From JBEIFW01 sp046081125 (GTDB lineage: Bacteria; Actinomycetota; Acidimicrobiia; Acidimicrobiales; Ilumatobacteraceae), in the NCBI GenBank assembly GCA_046081125.1, contig JBJTVH010000132.1:1-64000 (forward strand): a stretch of DNA of 64,000 bases. The letters run 5' to 3'. The position numbers and the translations under genes were made by a program. Below, one piece after another: positions 17,563-24,733 of the stretch. Each line of letters begins with the position of its first letter. Within the stretch, counting starts at the first letter, position 1. The notes below the pieces were generated by a model. That model made no database searches, was not told where the DNA came from, and saw nothing but the letters and a program-made list of their open reading frames with translations.

Positions 17563-18472
17563 ACACGAACCGCTCGATGATCGCCGCGAGTTCGAGCGGC
17601 CGGTCGCCCTGGATCGAGTGTCCCGCACCGTCGACGAGGACCACCTCGGTGCCCGGTCGCCTCCGCAACAGTTCGGCGATATCGGCGTCGTCGACCACGG
17701 GTGAGACCCCACCTCGGGCGAGGACCATGGGACAGGCCACGGCAGCGACGTCGTCCCACAGCCGGCCCGGGTCGGTTGCAGCGGCCGGTACCCCCTCGCC
17801 GTCGGGCACCTGCGCCCGCCCGCGCCGGTCGTAGCGCCACCGCCAGCTGCCGTCGTCGAGTTGGCGCGCGTTGTGCAGCACGCCACGCCGAAGCGACGAC
17901 ACCGAACGCGTCGCGTTGTGCTCGATGGTACGTGCGAGCAGCGACTCGAAGTCGGGGAAGTCCTGCGGGCCGTTGACGAAGTCGATGATCGCCTTGGCCT
18001 TGTCGCGGTTCGTGCCGGGCGTGACGTCGACGACGACGAGTCGGCGCACCAGGTGCGGCCAACGCGCAGCGAGCACGACCGTGGTCAGGCCGCCGAGCGA
18101 CATGCCGATCACACCGGACGCCTCGGGCGCAAGGGTCTCGACGACGACGGCGAGGTCTGCTGCGAGCAGTTCGGGGGTGTAGGTGGCGTCGTCACGCCAA
18201 TCGGAATGCCCATGGCCTGCGAGGTCGACGGCGACGAGGGGTCGGCGAAGCGCCATCGCCACCGTGTCCCAGGTGTGAGCGTTCTGGGCGGTGCCGTGGA
18301 CGAGCACCAGCTCCGGGTCACCGTCCCCCCACACCAGTGCCGAAACTCGCCGCCCGCCCGCAAGGTCGACGGAGGTCCGCCGTACGCTCGGGGGTGACGG
18401 CTGATCGAGGCCGTACTCGGAGGCGTTCTCGTGGAACAGGCCGAACTCGTCGTACGCGATGCGTTCCCCCAT
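17546..18472 (-). CDS. Alpha/beta hydrolase
   Basis: A 308-residue alpha/beta-hydrolase-fold enzyme. The oxyanion segment is LVHGTAQNAHTW, the nucleophile elbow GMSLGG, the acid residue lies in the late RGGVSPVVDDADI region, and the catalytic His is in VDGAGHSIQGDRPLE near the C-terminus. The substrate is unknown. The ATG at 18472 is preferred over one nine bases upstream because CAGGA lies about 7-9 nt before it. The first 14 codons overlap the start region of the divergent lipase gene. The 3' end overlaps the convergent membrane-protein gene. Confidence 0.85.
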   Translation of the reverse strand: MGERIAYDEFGLFHENASEYGLDQPSPPSVRRTSVDLAGGRRVSALVWGDGDPELVLVHGTAQNAHTWDTVAMALRRPLVAVDLAGHGHSDWRDDATYTPELLAADLAVVVETLAPEASGVIGMSLGGLTTVVLAARWPHLVRRLVVVDVTPGTNRDKAKAIIDFVNGPQDFPDFESLLARTIEHNATRSVSSLRRGVLHNARQLDDGSWRWRYDRRGRAQVPDGEGVPAAATDPGRLWDDVAAVACPMVLARGGVSPVVDDADIAELLRRRPGTEVVLVDGAGHSIQGDRPLELAAIIERFVFTPPA

Positions 18473-19753
18473 GGCCGGCATCCTGCCATCCGCGCCGTGG
18501 TCGCGGGGTTGTGCGCCGCGCTGCTCGGCGCGGCCTGCAGCGGGGACACCGGCCCTGCGGTCGCCCCGACGACGACGGCCACGACCGCAAGCCCGCCGAC
18601 GACTGCGGCGACCGCCTCCACGAGCCCGGCCACGACCGCCCGCCCGACGTCCACCACCACTGCACCGGGGCCGTCCGATGGCTTCTACGTCCCCAGTCAG
18701 CCGTTGGCCACGACTCGGCCGGGCGCACTGTTGCGATCCGAGCCGGTCGACGCCGGACCCGGGACCCGAGGCTGGCGAATCCTGTACGTATCGCAGCGAG
18801 CCACGGGCGAGCCCGTGGCTGTGTCCGGACTCGTCGTGGTGGGGGCCGGCGCCGCACCCGCAGGCGGGCGACCCGTGCTGTCCTGGGCCCACGGCACCAC
18901 TGGGCTCGGGGACGCGTGCGCCGTGTCCCGCCAGTTCACGGACGGCCGGTCGGCCGAGCGACTACTCGCCCCGCTCGTCGTCGGCGCCGGCTACGCGTTC
19001 GTCGCCACGGACTACGAGGGGCTCGGCCCTCCCGGCGAGCACCCGTACGTGATGGGGCGCGCCGAGGGGCGCAACGTGCTCGACGCCGTGCGGGCTGCTT
19101 CAGCGCTCACGGGCACCGGCGTCACGGCGAGCTCCAAGGTGCTCGTCTGGGGGCACTCGCAGGGCGGTGGCGCCGCGGCGTGGGCTGCCGAACTGCAGCC
19201 GGCCTACGCCCCCGAACTCAACCTCGTCGGCGCCGCCATCGGCGCGCCGGCCGCCGAGCTGCGCGCCTTGGGCGAGGGTCTACGGACCGGCCGGTACAGC
19301 TACTTCGGGCTCATGACCGTCTCGGGCATCGCAGCGGCCTATCCCGACGCCGATCCAGCGAAGATCCTGACCGCCAAGGGTTCGGACCTGCTCGGCACGA
19401 TCCGATCCCAATGCACCGACGACATCAGCCGTACCTTGCGCGGCCTGACGACCGACGACCTCCTGCGGGTTGATCCCAGCCGCACCGCACCGTGGTCGGA
19501 GCATCTCGATGCGAACACCGCAGGGCAGGCGGCCCCGCGGGCGCCCCTGTTCGTCTACCACGGCAGTTCCGACGACCTCATCCCCCCGGCGATCAGCGCC
19601 GCGCTGGCCGCCAAGTACTGCGCCATGGGTGCGACGGTGGAGCGGAAGGTGTTCCCCGGTGATCACACCAGCGTGATCGCACTCGCATCCGGCGACCTGT
19701 TGCGGTGGTTCGCCGATCGTGTCCGTGGCGTGCCGGCAAACAGCACCTGCTGA
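18431..19753 (+). CDS. Secreted lipase-family lipoprotein
   Basis: A 440-residue exported alpha/beta hydrolase resembling the fungal/actinobacterial secretory lipase family. The hydrophobic core AGLCAALLGAAC gives a lipobox with Cys36. A Thr/Ser/Ala linker follows to about residue 75. The catalytic domain shows LSWAHGTTGLGDAC, FVATDYEGLGPPGEHPYV, the nucleophile WGHSQGG (Ser243), and a C-terminal YHGSSDDLIPP (Asp) and GDHTSV (His). The GTG at 18431 is preceded by GGAGG with 7-nt spacing, which decides this start although it lies inside the divergent hydrolase gene by 42 nt. A shorter start at 18497 would leave a signal peptide without positive charge. The natural ester substrate is unknown. 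Confidence 0.83.
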   Translation: MEQAELVVRDAFPHGRHPAIRAVVAGLCAALLGAACSGDTGPAVAPTTTATTASPPTTAATASTSPATTARPTSTTTAPGPSDGFYVPSQPLATTRPGALLRSEPVDAGPGTRGWRILYVSQRATGEPVAVSGLVVVGAGAAPAGGRPVLSWAHGTTGLGDACAVSRQFTDGRSAERLLAPLVVGAGYAFVATDYEGLGPPGEHPYVMGRAEGRNVLDAVRAASALTGTGVTASSKVLVWGHSQGGGAAAWAAELQPAYAPELNLVGAAIGAPAAELRALGEGLRTGRYSYFGLMTVSGIAAAYPDADPAKILTAKGSDLLGTIRSQCTDDISRTLRGLTTDDLLRVDPSRTAPWSEHLDANTAGQAAPRAPLFVYHGSSDDLIPPAISAALAAKYCAMGATVERKVFPGDHTSVIALASGDLLRWFADRVRGVPANSTC

Positions 19754-19781
19754 GCGACGACAAGGACCGCGGTTCGAGCGG

Positions 19782-21584
19782 TCAACCCGTTGCGACGGCG
19801 CGGAAGGCCGATGCGTGTCGGGCCAGCATCGGCGCGTCGACCTCGGCCGGCAACTCGACGACGAAGTGCGTCGATGCCCGAACCAACGCATTGGCGAACT
19901 GGGTGGCGTTGCCGTGGCACGGTCCGTCGCCGCAGGGCACCTCGGCGAGTTCGACGCCTGCGACCTGCGCGTAGCGCACCAGCAGGTCCGTCCGGGCGAC
20001 ACCCGAGGCGGCGACGTCGACCCAGTCCCCGACCTGATGCCACCAGACCCCGACGGTCGGTCGTACCAGCTCGAGGAACTGGGCGAGTGCCGCCGACTCG
20101 GGCTCGGAGAGCGGCGCCGGACCGACCGACGGGTCCCCCTCGAACGACGGCTGCCAGCCGACGGGGAAATTGCGGTTCAGATCCACACCTCGGGCGTTGA
20201 AGCGCTGGCCGGTGGCGTAGCCGTCCGGGTTGGCAACCTCGATCAGCCAGGTGAGCGCTCCCGCCGGTGGGTTGGCCCGGAGCACCCCGACCAGACCGAC
20301 GCCGGCGCTCTCGTCGCCGTGGATGGCCCCGACCGCCAGCGCCACCGGACCGCCCCACGTGCCCACGGCTCGTGCGGTGATCGGCCGGCCGAGCACGCTG
20401 CGCCCGATCTCGATCGTGTCCGTCCGGCCAGTCACCAGCGTGCCGACCGGGTCGACGGGACCGTTTGCGCCGAGCAGGTCGACGATCAGGTGCGTACCGA
20501 CGCTGGGAACAAGGCACACCTTGCCGTCGGGAGCGCCGCTCACGACCGCAGTCGCCACCGTGGCCGTCCGGTTCCACGACAACGACGACGCCCACGGTCG
20601 CGGGGCGCTGCAGGGCCACACCGTGACGAACCCGGACCCCAAGGGGTCCACCGCCGTGACGTTGAGCGCCACACCCGTGGTCGCCGGCCCGAAGTCGAGC
20701 GCGACGACCCCCGACGGCGAGACCCAACCGGGGCCCCCGAGGCGCGTGTCGAGCACCCGCCGGGGCGTCACCGGCGCCAAGGGCATCACGGCAGGCGCGG
20801 GCGGCGCCGCCCCGGACGCAGCTGTCCCGGTGGCGACGACGTCGACGACCAGGTGAGCGGGAACCGAAGCCGTCACGCACACCGGAGCCGTTGCGTCGAC
20901 GATCGCAAGGTTGGCCGCCGTCTGACCCGCCTGCGCATTGACCGTCGACGTTCCTCCCGGGACTTGAGCACAGGGGTGGACCGCCGCCCATCCGTCCGCC
21001 GCCGGTTCCGTGAGGATCAACGTGACCGCCACCGCCGGCCCGGCCGGAACGGCGACCGGGATCGGCACTCCGGCGGGGCGGCGCGGGGCACGTCCATCGC
21101 GGGTGTCGAGCACCCGCAAGGGGGTGCCGGCGGTCAGCGTGGGCCCATCACCGCTCCGCCACCAGCCGGTGACGTCCACGACGACGTCGGTGGGGCTGAT
21201 CGAGGTGACGCACACGCCGGCCGGGCCGAGCGGCGCCATGGGTACGGCATTGGCCACGATGTCCCCGGCCCGGACGTTCGCCGTGGAGGTGCCGCCCGGC
21301 GCCTGATCGCACGGGTGGACGGCGACGAACGCTGCGCCGTCGGGCTGCACCACCGTGAGGTTGAGCGCCACCGCCGCCGCACCGTCGGGCGGGGTCAACG
21401 GGATCCGGCGTGGCGCCAACACACCGACCCGGGGCCCGCTCTCGCGGGTGTCGAGCACGCGGAACGGTGCGACCGGTTCCAGATGGGGTCCGCTCGGTGC
21501 GGCGAGCGCCACCGGGGCGACGGCGCCGACCAGCCCGGCCATGACCGCCATCACCAGCGCTGCACCCGTCCGCCGAGCTCGCAC
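19782..21584 (-). CDS. Secreted M14-type (MpaA-like) zinc carboxypeptidase with three RVLDTR repeat domains
   Basis: A 600-residue secreted protein. A Sec signal peptide (VRARRTG, hydrophobic core, ALAAP) covers residues 1-29. Three related domains of about 120-130 residues follow, each starting with (F/L/R)RVLDTR and running through a VHPC or VWPC segment to a VVDV or IVDL strand, at about 38-155, 160-280 and 290-400. This domain type is abundant in Acidimicrobiia exoproteins. The catalytic domain has zinc ligands H422/E425 in IHGDES, the Arg/Asn segment VDLNRNFPVGW near 470, a third His near 516 in WWHQ, and the base Glu near 577 in VVELP. Murein peptides are a plausible substrate. TAGCCT lies 7 nt before the GTG. 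Confidence 0.86.
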   Translation of the reverse strand: MRARRTGAALVMAVMAGLVGAVAPVALAAPSGPHLEPVAPFRVLDTRESGPRVGVLAPRRIPLTPPDGAAAVALNLTVVQPDGAAFVAVHPCDQAPGGTSTANVRAGDIVANAVPMAPLGPAGVCVTSISPTDVVVDVTGWWRSGDGPTLTAGTPLRVLDTRDGRAPRRPAGVPIPVAVPAGPAVAVTLILTEPAADGWAAVHPCAQVPGGTSTVNAQAGQTAANLAIVDATAPVCVTASVPAHLVVDVVATGTAASGAAPPAPAVMPLAPVTPRRVLDTRLGGPGWVSPSGVVALDFGPATTGVALNVTAVDPLGSGFVTVWPCSAPRPWASSLSWNRTATVATAVVSGAPDGKVCLVPSVGTHLIVDLLGANGPVDPVGTLVTGRTDTIEIGRSVLGRPITARAVGTWGGPVALAVGAIHGDESAGVGLVGVLRANPPAGALTWLIEVANPDGYATGQRFNARGVDLNRNFPVGWQPSFEGDPSVGPAPLSEPESAALAQFLELVRPTVGVWWHQVGDWVDVAASGVARTDLLVRYAQVAGVELAEVPCGDGPCHGNATQFANALVRASTHFVVELPAEVDAPMLARHASAFRAVATG

Positions 21585-21591
21585 GGTCCCG

Positions 21592-21597
21592 AGGCTA
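21592..21597 (-). promoter_or_regulatory. -10-like hexamer TAGCCT before the M14 peptidase
   Basis: TAGCCT on the minus strand ends 7 nt before the GTG at 21584. It forms a divergent leaderless-type pair with the element at 21670. Confidence 0.42.
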
Positions 21598-21669
21598 GGT
21601 CCCCGAGCTGGGAGGAGACTGGGGACCGGCCGGGAACCGGGGCCGCCACAGCCCGTGGAGCTCGCACGG

Positions 21670-21675
21670 TAGGGT
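21670..21675 (+). promoter_or_regulatory. -10-like hexamer TAGGGT before the SCO6745-like gene
   Basis: TAGGGT ends 7 nt before the GTG at 21683, without a ribosome-binding site. Confidence 0.45.
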
Positions 21676-21682
21676 CCGCCGC

Positions 21683-22408
21683 GTGACCACTGACGCACTC
21701 GTGACCACCGCCGACCCCGCGATCGGGGCGCTCGGGTCGGCCTTCTACTTCATCCCGCCCACCCTCGAGCGGGGCAAGGCGCTGGGCCTCGACGGGTTCC
21801 GCTGGTACTTCATCGGTCGTGGCGGCGTGCTGGGTGACGCCGAGGCAGCGGTCGTCGCCAGCGCATTCGGCTACTTCAACCCCGAACTCGTCGAGAAGCT
21901 GTGGACCTCGGCGCGCGACAAGATCGCCCCCCGCGACGCAGGCCGGGCGTACCTCGCCTGCGCCCACGATCTCGGCCGGGCCAAGTTCGCCCGCATCGAC
22001 GGTCTCGGCGAGTTCTGCGAGGCTGCCGAAGCCGTGCTCGCTGGCGCCCATCCGGCTGCGCTGTCGCTGTTCGCCGGCCTGAATGCCGAACCTCGACCCG
22101 ACGATCTGCCGGCGCGCACGATGCAGCTCGTCGCCACCCTCCGGGAGTTGCGCGGCAGCGTCCACCTCGTCGCGATCGTCGCCTCCGGCATCTCGCCGCG
22201 CGTGGCCCACCAGATCCGCCGGCCCGACATGGTGAAGGGGTTCGGCTGGGACGGCGAGGTGGCCGTCACCGACGCCGACCGGGCCAAGCTCGCCGCCGCC
22301 GACCGGATGACCGACGAGCTGATGGCCGGAATCTGGTCCGTGCTCGACGACAGCGCCTCGGCGCACGTCGTCAGCACCGTCACGGCGCTACAGGCCGCGC
22401 TGGCCTGA
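21683..22408 (+). CDS. SCO6745-like conserved protein of unknown function
   Basis: A 241-residue soluble, mostly helical protein. The pattern (early AIGALGSAFYF, FYFIGRGGVLGD-like segment, AFGYFNPELVEKLW, ACAHDLGRAKFARI) recalls the actinobacterial SCO6745 family, which has no established function. No cofactor or catalytic motif is evident. It is transcribed divergently from the M14 peptidase and ends 54 nt before tRNA-Met, so it seems to be a single-gene unit. Confidence 0.75.
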   Translation: MTTDALVTTADPAIGALGSAFYFIPPTLERGKALGLDGFRWYFIGRGGVLGDAEAAVVASAFGYFNPELVEKLWTSARDKIAPRDAGRAYLACAHDLGRAKFARIDGLGEFCEAAEAVLAGAHPAALSLFAGLNAEPRPDDLPARTMQLVATLRELRGSVHLVAIVASGISPRVAHQIRRPDMVKGFGWDGEVAVTDADRAKLAAADRMTDELMAGIWSVLDDSASAHVVSTVTALQAALA

Positions 22409-22462
22409 CCGCTCGTGGCGCCGTCGAACGAGTTCCAACTCGTGCCCGATGTCGCTTCGTCG

Positions 22463-22535
22463 TAGGGCGGGTGGGGATCGAACCCACGCGCCTCCGGTTA
22501 TGAGCCGGGTGCTCTGACCACTGAGCTACCGCCCC
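22463..22535 (-). tRNA. tRNA with CAT anticodon (tRNA-Met, elongator-type or tRNA-Ile2)
   Basis: The minus strand folds into a full cloverleaf. The acceptor is GGGGCGG with CCGCCCT (a terminal G-U pair), the D arm is GCTC/GAGC, the anticodon loop CTCATAA, and the T arm GTGGG-TTCGATC-CCCAC. CCA is not encoded. The CAT anticodon may read AUG, or AUA after lysidine modification; sequence alone does not settle it. It lacks the three consecutive G-C pairs at the anticodon stem base typical of initiator tRNA, and position 27-43 is a C-A mismatch. Confidence 0.93.
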
Positions 22536-22653
22536 TCGCCGACGCATCGTAGGCCTGCGACGCGACCGTGGTCCTCGAACACGAGCATCGGCCAAGCGGG
22601 CATATCGTGCGCGCATCGGCCCCGGCACTTCCGCTCGACGCTCGACCGGCACC

Positions 22654-23583
22654 GTGCGCCCGGTGACGTGGCGCCGGGCAGTGGGGTTGTCGATCGCACT
22701 GGTCGCCGCCGGCTGTTCGCACTCGGGCGGACCCGAGGTCGGGACACCGGCCAACCCGGTCGACGGCCCACGCATTGCGCAGACCGGGCCATCGGCGGCC
22801 AGCACGTCTGCGCCGACCGACGCCGTTCGACTCACGCGCACCCTCGAGCTCGACGGGGTGCGGGTCGACGTCGTCATCGAGCGCCCGGCCGCCGCGCAGG
22901 TGGACGCCGTGGTGCTCCTCCACGGCACGGTGTCCTACGACCGTCTCATGCTGAAGGCGGCGCACGACACGCTCGACGCCTTCAGCGCCGTCCTCGATCG
23001 CGACGACCTGCTCCTGGTCAGCGTCGCCTACCCCGAGGAAGGCCTGCTCATGGGCGACAACCTGGCGCACGCGCAGGCGGCGCTGCGATGGGTGCAGCGC
23101 CACGCCGCCGCAGCGCTGGGCATCACCATCGGCAAGGTGTTCCTCGCCGGTCACTCCCAGGGCGGGTATCTGGCGACACGACTCAACACGCTGCACACCG
23201 TCGACGGCGTCATCGCCAACGCACCGGGTCCCCTCGACCTCGTCTTCCGGTGCGAACTCGAGGAGACGGGCCGCCTGGAGTCCAGCCCCACCTGCGCAGG
23301 CCTGGCGCGGCGGTACGGACCGACGACCAGCGACCCCGATGCGTATCGCGCACGGTCGCTGCTGTCGTTCACGTCCGGCCATCGCGCCGACATCCTGTTC
23401 GTGCAAGGTCTGGAGGACTCCAAGATCCAGATGCGCTCGTGGCCCTGGTTCCGCCAGGAGTTGGAGGCCTGCACGAACTGCCAGGACCGGACATTCCTCG
23501 AGGTACCCGGACAGGGGCATCCTGCGCTGTTCCGATCGCAAGAGGCTCGCCGGGCCGTCAACGCCTTCCTCCGAGCCAGGTGA
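22654..23583 (+). CDS. Alpha/beta-hydrolase-like lipoprotein
   Basis: A 309-residue exported lipoprotein. N-region MRPVTWRR is followed by a hydrophobic core and lipobox VAAGC with Cys21. The catalytic domain has VVLLHGTVSYDR (oxyanion region), the nucleophile AGHSQGGY with Ser168, an Asp near the LEDSKIQ segment, and the likely catalytic His289 in GQGHPALF. Two Cys (EACTNCQD) near residue 272-275 may form a disulphide. It resembles prolyl-oligopeptidase/esterase-type folds; the substrate is unknown. GTG at 22654 gives the best signal peptide. It stands alone between tRNA-Met and the mini-island. Confidence 0.8.
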   Translation: MRPVTWRRAVGLSIALVAAGCSHSGGPEVGTPANPVDGPRIAQTGPSAASTSAPTDAVRLTRTLELDGVRVDVVIERPAAAQVDAVVLLHGTVSYDRLMLKAAHDTLDAFSAVLDRDDLLLVSVAYPEEGLLMGDNLAHAQAALRWVQRHAAAALGITIGKVFLAGHSQGGYLATRLNTLHTVDGVIANAPGPLDLVFRCELEETGRLESSPTCAGLARRYGPTTSDPDAYRARSLLSFTSGHRADILFVQGLEDSKIQMRSWPWFRQELEACTNCQDRTFLEVPGQGHPALFRSQEARRAVNAFLRAR

Positions 23584-23674
23584 CGCCGGCACCCGGGGAG
23601 CGGCGCAGACGAGGGGGTCGCGCCCGCCGGTCGGGACCGGCCGATGAATCCACACCTCGTCACTGGTGAGGCTG

Positions 23675-23719
23675 GCTCCGGGAGCAGGGCTCGAACCTGC
23701 GACCCGCTGATCAACAGTC
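23675..23719. repeat. Duplicated 3' part of tRNA-Asn (distal att site)
   Basis: These 45 bases match 24629-24673, the 3' acceptor/T-arm/anticodon part of tRNA-Asn, with a single mismatch (position 23711-23712 region, C for T in the anticodon loop). The similarity stops sharply after the anticodon, so no tRNA can fold here. A direct copy of a tRNA 3' end at the far side of an inserted segment is the classic product of tyrosine-recombinase integration. Confidence 0.88.
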
Positions 23720-23821
23720 CGTTCGACCCCGTACCGGGCCGTGCCGTTCCGTACCGTTTGGGCAGGTCAGAATGGGTTCGCCGGTCCGTCGAGTACCTTC
23801 GAATACCACCCGGTGCCGTCC

Positions 23822-23847
23822 AATCCGTGACCACGGCGTGACCACGG
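23822..23847. repeat. 26-bp GTGACCA-type direct repeat, left copy
   Basis: It matches 24546-24571 with 3 differences in 26 bases, and each copy contains CGTGACCA twice. Its position about 100 nt inside the left att copy suggests a recombinase arm-type site or the remains of an element end. The protein bound is unknown. Confidence 0.6.
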
Positions 23848-23851
23848 CTGG

Positions 23852-24257
23852 TCAGGGGACGAGCGTCAGGGCCTCGACGTGACGCGGGCGCACGACCCGG
23901 AAGTGCCGCTGATCGAGGGTGGCCACCTTGACGGCGCCCAGCCGTTCGGCCAGCGCGACCAGGCTGGCGTCGGAGCCACCGAGAGGGAGGTCGCCGTAGC
24001 GCTCCACGAGGTCGGCGATGCGGGCGTAGTCGGTGGCGGTGAGCGCCTCGACCAGAACGTCGCCGGCGGCGATGGAGCGGAAGAAGCCGGCCTCGGCGGA
24101 CGCCCCGAGCTGCCGGTCGATCAGGTAGGCGGTCTCGGCGACGACGAGCGGGGACGAGCGGCGCCGAGGTGGCCTCGAGCAGGTCAGCGCACGAGCGATG
24201 GTCCCGATCGTTGACGTCGGCTGCGGCCAGCAGGACGCCCGTGTCGACGAGGAGCAC
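23852..24257 (-). pseudogene. vapC: VapC-type PIN-domain toxin, frameshifted
   Basis: From GTG at 24257 the first ~36 codons read as a PIN-domain N-terminus with the metal-binding Asp5 (LLVDTG) and a well-formed helix. Around 24150 the reading frame must shift by one base. The remaining part then continues as VVAETAYLIDRQLG, GDLPLGGSDASLVALAERL and KVATLDQRHFRVV, ending at a TGA at 23852. These supply the other acidic residues of VapC ribonucleases (E in AET, D in GSD, D in TLD). The length is 406 nt, one more than a multiple of three. Either the toxin is inactivated or there is a sequencing error in the repetitive GAC/GAG run. It starts 2 nt after vapB. Confidence 0.8.
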
Positions 24258-24259
24258 GG

Positions 24260-24460
24260 TCAGGAGCGCCCGAACCCCTCGGCGAGCATCTCGTCGGCGT
24301 CACGAGCGCTCCGGCCGGAGGTGGACGCGCCCAGGCCGATGAAGCCGAGCTTGCGGCGAGCCGGCCGGTCCTCGGCGAGCTCCGCAAGGAGCTGCTCGGC
24401 CGTGAGCTTGCGCCGCGCCGCCTCGGCGGGGAGCCGCTCGGCGATCTCGTGCTCGGTCAT
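24260..24460 (-). CDS. vapB: VapB-type antitoxin
   Basis: A 66-residue protein. The N-terminal half is helical and charged (AERLPAEAARRKLTAEQLLAEL). The C-terminus, GFIGLGASTSGRSARDADEMLAEGFGRS in outline (F-I-G-L-G, then DEMLAEGFGRS), is the typical VapC-neutralising tail of actinobacterial VapB antitoxins. The ATG at 24460 is well placed and the stop lies 2 nt before vapC, the usual order. The antitoxin appears intact although the toxin is frameshifted. It is expected to bind the toxin and repress its own promoter in the 169-nt gap before tRNA-Asn. Confidence 0.82.
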   Translation of the reverse strand: MTEHEIAERLPAEAARRKLTAEQLLAELAEDRPARRKLGFIGLGASTSGRSARDADEMLAEGFGRS

Positions 24461-24545
24461 GGCGGTGCCTACAGCCTACGACGGCAGGCCGGGAGTCGGA
24501 CGGCGACTTGTGCTCGGCCCCGACCGCACCCCCGCGCTCGTGGAA

Positions 24546-24571
24546 AATCCGTGACCAAAACGTGACCACGG
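24546..24571. repeat. 26-bp GTGACCA-type direct repeat, right copy
   Basis: The partner of 23822-23847, in the same orientation and 58 nt inside the tRNA-side att copy. It lies in the non-coding stretch between vapB and tRNA-Asn, where the local A-run (CCAAAAC) is unusual for this GC-rich window. Confidence 0.6.
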
Positions 24572-24629
24572 GCCGGCCGCCGTGGTGGCGACCGGCCCGT
24601 GGACCGAACATCTCCCCTGGTGGGGGCTG

Positions 24630-24702
24630 CTCCGGGAGCAGGGCTCGAACCTGCGACCCGCTGATTAACAGTCAGCTGCTCTGCCTGCTGAGCTATCCCG
24701 GA
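24630..24702 (-). tRNA. tRNA-Asn (GTT)
   Basis: The minus strand gives a complete cloverleaf: acceptor TCCGGGA/TCCCGGA, D stem GCTC/GAGC, anticodon stem GCTGA/TCAGC with loop CTGTTAA (anticodon GTT), and T arm GCAGG-TTCGAGC-CCTGC. CCA is not encoded. The gene is intact, but its last 45 bases (as seen on the plus strand, 24629-24673) are duplicated at 23675. It is therefore the chromosomal attachment site of the mini-island. Confidence 0.96.
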
Positions 24703-24733
24703 AGGCGGGCGGGACCCTAGCGCACCGCCACCG

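Larger units (their letters stand above)
23675..24673. mobile_element. Mini genomic island in tRNA-Asn carrying a VapBC module
   Basis: A segment of about 0.95 kb lies between the two 45-bp att-like repeats (23675-23719 and 24629-24673). It holds vapB and a frameshifted vapC, both on the minus strand, and two 26-bp direct repeats just inside its ends (23822-23847 and 24546-24571). No integrase gene is present, so it is either a relic left by deletion within a larger island or a non-autonomous element mobilised in trans. The toxin-antitoxin pair would have helped to keep it. Confidence 0.75.

Noticed and set aside
19719..21686. Long plus-strand frame (655 codons) opposite the M14 peptidase
   Set aside because: Arg/Asp/His-rich shadow of the minus-strand gene; no start signal and no domain pattern.
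22463..22535. Initiator tRNA-fMet
   Set aside because: The three G-C pairs before the anticodon loop typical of initiators are absent; an elongator Met or Ile2 (CAT) tRNA is more likely.
23644..23841. Small plus-strand frame starting next to the att copy
   Set aside because: Its sequence (SGSRARTCDPLI) is the translation of antisense tRNA-Asn, a well-known spurious gene type.
24508..24720. Small plus-strand frame across tRNA-Asn
   Set aside because: It is the same antisense-tRNA artefact, entirely explained by the tRNA on the minus strand.
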